Program-made: the position numbers and the translations under genes
In this document: positions 60,893 through 64,000 of the stretch, in pieces
How positions within the stretch are numbered: the first letter of the stretch is position 1
How the letters are laid out: each line of letters begins with the position of its first letter
Notes under the pieces: model-generated
Told to the model about the DNA's origin: nothing
Database searches by the model: none
What the model saw: only the letters and a program-made list of their open reading frames with translations
Source: Vibrio astriarenae
GTDB lineage: Bacteria > Pseudomonadota > Gammaproteobacteria > Enterobacterales > Vibrionaceae
Direction of reading: 5' to 3'
Assembly (NCBI RefSeq): GCF_010587385.1
Contig: NZ_CP047476.1
Coordinates: 62,001 to 126,000 of the forward strand
Length of the DNA stretch: 64,000 nucleotides

Positions 60893-62509
60893 ATGATCTC
60901 AAATCCAATCATTAAAGGTTTTCACCCTGATCCCTGTATTTGTCGTACAGGTGACGACTACTACATTGCGACATCCACTTTTGAGTGGTTTCCGGGTGTG
61001 CGTATTTTCCACTCTCAGGATTTAAAGAACTGGAAGTTAGCCTCTATGCCCCTTGATACCGTTGAGATGCTGGATATGAAGGGCAATCCGGACTCAGGCG
61101 GTATTTGGGCACCAGCGCTAAGCTATTCAGATGGTCAGTTTTGGCTGCTGTACACCGACGTAAAGGTGATCGATGCACCATGGAAGAATGGACGAAACTA
61201 TCTCGTCACAGCGAAGAACATAGACGGACCTTGGAGCGAGCCAATACCGATGGGTAATGGTGGTTTTGACCCCTCACTTTTTCATTCAGAGGATGGGAAA
61301 AAGTACTATGTCTATCGTACGTGGGGCCCGAGAAACCATAGCGATCCCAACAACGATATCGTGGTGCAGGAGTATGATGTAAGTGCGAAAAAGCTAGTGG
61401 GTGAACGCGTCTCTATTTTCTCGGGGACAGACGTGAAATACACAGAGGCGCCCCATATCTATAAAAAAGACGGCTACTATTATCTGTTAACGGCAGAAGG
61501 GGGCACGAGCTTTGAACATCGAGTCACTGTGGCGCGTGCTAAGCACCTATATGGTCCTTATGAAGTTTCTCCAAATGGACCGTTGCTTTCGACCTGGCAT
61601 GAACCCAATAACCCGTTGCAAAAAGCTGGGCATGGGTCATTAGTAGAAACACCTGATGGTGATTGGTATATCACCTATTTGGTGAGCCGACCTCTGCGCT
61701 TTCCCGGGAGGCCAAGGTTGGCACGATGGGGGAGAGGGGCTTGTTCTTTAGGCCGAGAAACGGGTATCGATAGAATTGAATGGGTGGATGGGTGGCCGAA
61801 CATTGTTGGAGGAAATAGCGCGAAACTGACGATTCCTGAGGCACCGACTCGCTATCAAAGTGAACCTGAAAGTGAAGCAATTTATGATGACTTTTCAAAA
61901 TCGACGCTCCAAGGGCATTGGCAAACGTTGCGAATCCCATTTTCAGATAAGTTAGGTAGCTTGATAGAGAGAGCAGGTCATCTTCGACTGCGTGGCAATG
62001 ACAGCTTGCTCTCGACCTTTGAACAATCGACCGTTGCAACGCGTTGGCGACATCATGAATTTATCGCCACCACTCACCTGGAGTTTACTCCCACAAACTT
62101 CCAGCAATCGGCGGGATTATGTTGTTATTACAACACGAGTAACTGGTCATATGTCGCCGTTGAGTTTGATGAAGTCACGCAAAAGCGCTGCATAAGGCTA
62201 ATGGTGGTTGATAAGCAAATCGCCAGTTTCTACTTCTATGAAGATGAACTGTTAGTCATCCCGGATGACGTTGAGTCACTGGGGTTAAGAGTGAATGTTC
62301 AAGGTTTACATTATCAGTATCAATACTCATTTGACGGTATTGAATGGCTGACACTACCGATCAAACTTGATGCTTGGCGACTCTCCGATGACTACATTGA
62401 TGGGCGGGGGTTCTTTACTGGCGCTTTTGTAGGATTACACTGTGCAGACATCAGTGGATTTGGTTGCCATGCGGATTTTTCGGAGTTCAGTTACGAGCCT
62501 AGATCATAA
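60893..62509 (+). CDS. GH43 beta-xylosidase/arabinofuranosidase, paralogue
   Basis: A 538-residue enzyme with the same two-domain layout as the one at 27810: propeller with base Asp13 (FHPDPCICR), GFDPSLF and acid Glu in YTEAPHIYK, then a C-terminal beta-sandwich from about residue 330. The TEAP version of the acid motif, where the other has TEGP, and an Arg-rich loop (RPLRFPGRPRLARWGRG) suggest a different substrate choice, perhaps arabinose side chains. It has no signal peptide. AAGG lies 6 bases before the ATG. It lies far from the xyl genes, next to SDR genes. Confidence 0.92.
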   Translation: MISNPIIKGFHPDPCICRTGDDYYIATSTFEWFPGVRIFHSQDLKNWKLASMPLDTVEMLDMKGNPDSGGIWAPALSYSDGQFWLLYTDVKVIDAPWKNGRNYLVTAKNIDGPWSEPIPMGNGGFDPSLFHSEDGKKYYVYRTWGPRNHSDPNNDIVVQEYDVSAKKLVGERVSIFSGTDVKYTEAPHIYKKDGYYYLLTAEGGTSFEHRVTVARAKHLYGPYEVSPNGPLLSTWHEPNNPLQKAGHGSLVETPDGDWYITYLVSRPLRFPGRPRLARWGRGACSLGRETGIDRIEWVDGWPNIVGGNSAKLTIPEAPTRYQSEPESEAIYDDFSKSTLQGHWQTLRIPFSDKLGSLIERAGHLRLRGNDSLLSTFEQSTVATRWRHHEFIATTHLEFTPTNFQQSAGLCCYYNTSNWSYVAVEFDEVTQKRCIRLMVVDKQIASFYFYEDELLVIPDDVESLGLRVNVQGLHYQYQYSFDGIEWLTLPIKLDAWRLSDDYIDGRGFFTGAFVGLHCADISGFGCHADFSEFSYEPRS

Positions 62510-62522
62510 TTAGATTAGAAAA

Positions 62523-62558
62523 GTGGACGCCCCCGCAGAAGCGTACTTGGGCGTTCAC
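62523..62558 (+). terminator. Stem-loop after GH43 gene
   Basis: GTGGACGCCC (62523-62532) and GGGCGTTCAC (62549-62558) form a 10-bp stem with one G-T pair. No T run, so a weak terminator or stabiliser. Confidence 0.5.
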
Positions 62559-62804
62559 CTTGCTGGTACGTGCGCGTGCTTCAAATTAAAAAGTATGACT
62601 ATTGCTTTTCGTTTTTCATCATAAATGTAACGCATTATTTCTTCACCGCCTTTCCTAAACAGGGATTATCTCGCAACTTTTGAGCCAAGTATGAGGTGTT
62701 TATTAGCCTGGCAGCAGTATGAACAGAGCGTTTTCAGTGTTCGACTGAAAGCGCCTAAACTGAGAAGTCGATCAATAATCATAAACAATGCTACAAAGAA
62801 GCAG

Positions 62805-62832
62805 TTGCAACTTGAATTATTTGTCATACAAT
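62805..62832 (+). promoter_or_regulatory. Sigma-70-like promoter of the DEH-reductase gene
   Basis: TTGCAA (62805-62810), 16-base spacer and TACAAT (62827-62832), about 70 bases before the start codon. It is close to consensus, in line with the gene's expression-type codon use. Confidence 0.55.
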
Positions 62833-62903
62833 AAGACTCAAATTCGATGGCGTTGAACTTTTCTCATCGACATCACGTTAACTCAAATACAAGAGAGCAT
62901 CAC

Positions 62904-63659
62904 ATGGCTAATAAAATTGCATTTATCTCTGGCGCTACTGGCGGTATCGGTTTCCAAGTTGCTAAGCGTCTAGGTCAAGACGGTTACACTGTCGTTCTAA
63001 ACGGTATCGAAAACGAAAAAGGCGAAAAGTGTGTTGCTGAACTAGTTGAAGCGGGTATCGAAGCAGAATACCGTGGCTTTGACGTAACAGACGAGCACGC
63101 TGTTACAGAAAACATCAACGCGATTGGCGAGAAGTACGGCAAAATCGACGTTATCGTAAACAACGCTGGTGGTCTTGGTGGCCGTAGCCCAATCGAAGGC
63201 ATGGAAACTGAGTTCTTCCGTAAGGTAATGGCTCTTAACCTAGACAGCGCATTCTTCGTATCTCGCGCTGCGATCCCATTCCTTAAGAAGTCTGACAACG
63301 CGTCAATCATCAACTTCACTTCTAACGCAGCTTGGAACGCAGGCGGCCCAGGTGCAGGTATTTACGGTACTTCTAAAGCAGCAGTACACACACTAACTCG
63401 TGCACTTGCTAAAGAGCTAGCGCCTGCTGGTATCCGTGTTAACGCGGTATCTCCAGGTACTATCGATACTCCGTTCCACGCGCAAATCAAAGCGACTAAG
63501 CCAGAAGTATTTGCTTCTTGGGCTGACAGCATCATGCTAGGTCGTCTAGGTCAACCAGAAGAAGTTGCTTCAACAATTTCTTTCCTAGTAAGCAAAGATG
63601 CATCATTCATCACTGCTGAAACGCTACAAATCGGTGGTGGTCAAGCCCTAGGTATCTAA
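62904..63659 (+). CDS. dehR: Probable DEH (4-deoxy-5-hexoseulose uronate) reductase, SDR family
   Basis: A 251-residue SDR with SGATGGIG (8-15), VNNAGGLGGRSP, catalytic Tyr154/Lys158 in IYGTSKAA and VSPGTIDTPFHAQ. NAGGxxGR, GGPGAGxYG and VSPGTxDTxFH are shared with the Sphingomonas DEH reductase A1-R and with vibrio DehR, which reduce the alginate-lyase product DEH to 2-keto-3-deoxygluconate. The ATG at 62904 with GAGAG upstream is chosen; an earlier in-frame ATG at 62847 has no site. Codon use is strongly biased to favoured codons (AAC, GAC, TTC, CGT, GGT), unlike neighbours, which suggests high expression. KduD- or FabG-like activity is the alternative. Confidence 0.7.
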   Translation: MANKIAFISGATGGIGFQVAKRLGQDGYTVVLNGIENEKGEKCVAELVEAGIEAEYRGFDVTDEHAVTENINAIGEKYGKIDVIVNNAGGLGGRSPIEGMETEFFRKVMALNLDSAFFVSRAAIPFLKKSDNASIINFTSNAAWNAGGPGAGIYGTSKAAVHTLTRALAKELAPAGIRVNAVSPGTIDTPFHAQIKATKPEVFASWADSIMLGRLGQPEEVASTISFLVSKDASFITAETLQIGGGQALGI

Positions 63660-63708
63660 TTACCTGAGACTTGAACTCAGCAAGTCATTTGCTGGCATCA
63701 AGATTGAG

Positions 63709-63749
63709 AAACGCCGTTGGCCTTTGGTCAGCGGCGTTTTCTTTTTTTA
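63709..63749 (+). terminator. Rho-independent terminator after the DEH-reductase gene
   Basis: AAACGCCG (63709-63716) and CGGCGTTT (63732-63739) form the base of a long hairpin with inner pairs, followed by a T-rich tail. Confidence 0.85.
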
Positions 63750-63909
63750 CTTGCTCACTAAGTGAATTACTTACTCATTTTGATTGAATGATTTGACCCT
63801 TCAAACGTGATTAACCCATTGAATCATGGATCAGTAAACTGCCTCCCAATCCATCATTCAAACCACCACCGAGTTTGTTCATCTACTCGCATCCGATAAG
63901 TTGAGACCA

Positions 63910-64000
63910 ATGAAAAAAACACTGTTAGCTCTGATTATTGTTTCTTACCCACTGTATGCTTCAGAAAATCTAGAGCGTTTGAGCCCCTCTTACGCAGGTG
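63910..64000 (+). CDS. Start of a secreted protein (cut by window edge)
   Basis: ATG at 63910 opens a frame running off the window with a typical signal peptide (MKKTLLALIIVSYPLYAS) and a mature start ENLERLSPSYAG. Only 30 residues are visible, so the family cannot be told. Its place after the probable DEH reductase would suit a porin or lyase of uronate use, but this is a guess. Confidence 0.6.
   Translation, partial: MKKTLLALIIVSYPLYASENLERLSPSYAG

Larger units (their letters stand above)
62510..62903. other. Spacer upstream of the DEH-reductase gene
   Basis: This 394-base region holds a GH43 hairpin at 62523-62558 and the promoter at 62805-62832. No gene beyond these was seen. Confidence 0.4.

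Noticed and set aside
60727..60915. Hydrophobic 62-codon frame overlapping the GH43 start
   Set aside because: It is a T-rich translation artefact that overlaps the well-supported GH43 start without its own ribosome site.
1..64000. Mobile elements, CRISPR arrays, tRNA or rRNA genes
   Set aside because: No transposase, integrase, spaced repeat array or tRNA-like cloverleaf was recognised; gene clusters here look like resident catabolic loci.

Overview
The window reads as chromosomal DNA of a marine gammaproteobacterium, most likely a Vibrio or close relative. The grounds are E. coli-like XylR/XylFGH/XylB proteins, a UPF0217 (TrmY-like) gene, YidK-type and other sodium symporters, an AaeXAB-like efflux set, and several uronate and xylan enzymes of types known from vibrios. 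No rRNA, tRNA, CRISPR array, insertion sequence or prophage gene was seen. The theme is plant and algal polysaccharide use, above all xylan, xylo-oligosaccharides and xylose.

Left block (1-13.7 kb): a divergent pair of a second xylose isomerase (cut by the window edge) and an AraC-type XylR-like regulator; then a GH10 xylanase lipoprotein, a LamB-type porin, a MalK/SBP/MalF/MalG-type ABC importer, a second GH10 lipoprotein with two CBM9-like modules, and a chemoreceptor. This looks like one capture-uptake-chemotaxis unit for xylo-oligosaccharides. 13.8-22.1 kb: a SPOUT methyltransferase-like gene, an alpha-galactosidase locus (LacI regulator, GH36 enzyme, YidK-like symporter) with three visible LacI-type operators, an AraC-GyrI regulator and an aminotransferase.

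22.2-26.5 kb: a tightly coupled three-gene operon (MaoP/DUF413-like small protein, GshB-like ATP-grasp ligase, and a fusion of an N-formylglutamate-amidohydrolase-like domain to a QEGLA/MATCAP-like HExxxH peptidase), divergent from a MarR regulator. I consider this the best candidate for an undescribed system: a ligase and a carboxypeptidase-like enzyme encoded together resemble the tubulin tyrosination/detyrosination pair, and the third gene may be a substrate or partner.

26.6-36.4 kb: the intracellular xylan end-game: GH43 enzyme, GH43 beta-xylosidase, xylose isomerase, GPH-family importer, a second XylR-like regulator, and a GH3 enzyme. 36.5-40.8 kb: small proteins, a free-standing CBM48, a PepSY protein, a Bcr/CflA-type efflux pump with its MarR regulator and two palindromic operators, and an orphan kinase-like protein. 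41.0-46.7 kb: a PL15-like polysaccharide lyase, acetyltransferase, sodium symporter and LysR regulator. 47.4-54.3 kb: xylFGH, the true xylR orthologue and xylB. 54.5-60.6 kb: AaeXAB-like efflux, crotonase, YHS protein, radical SAM protein and an SDR. 60.9-64.0 kb: another GH43 enzyme, a probable DEH (alginate monouronate) reductase with strongly biased codon use, and the start of a secreted protein.

How it fits together: surface GH10 enzymes cut xylan, the porin and ABC importer (or the GPH importer) bring in oligomers, cytoplasmic GH43/GH3 enzymes release xylose and perhaps arabinose, XylFGH imports free xylose, and XylA plus XylB deliver xylulose-5-phosphate. Three XylR-type regulators and two xylA copies suggest separate control of the oligosaccharide and the free-xylose branches. 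Assignments rest on reading motifs and on remembered family sequences; no search was run.
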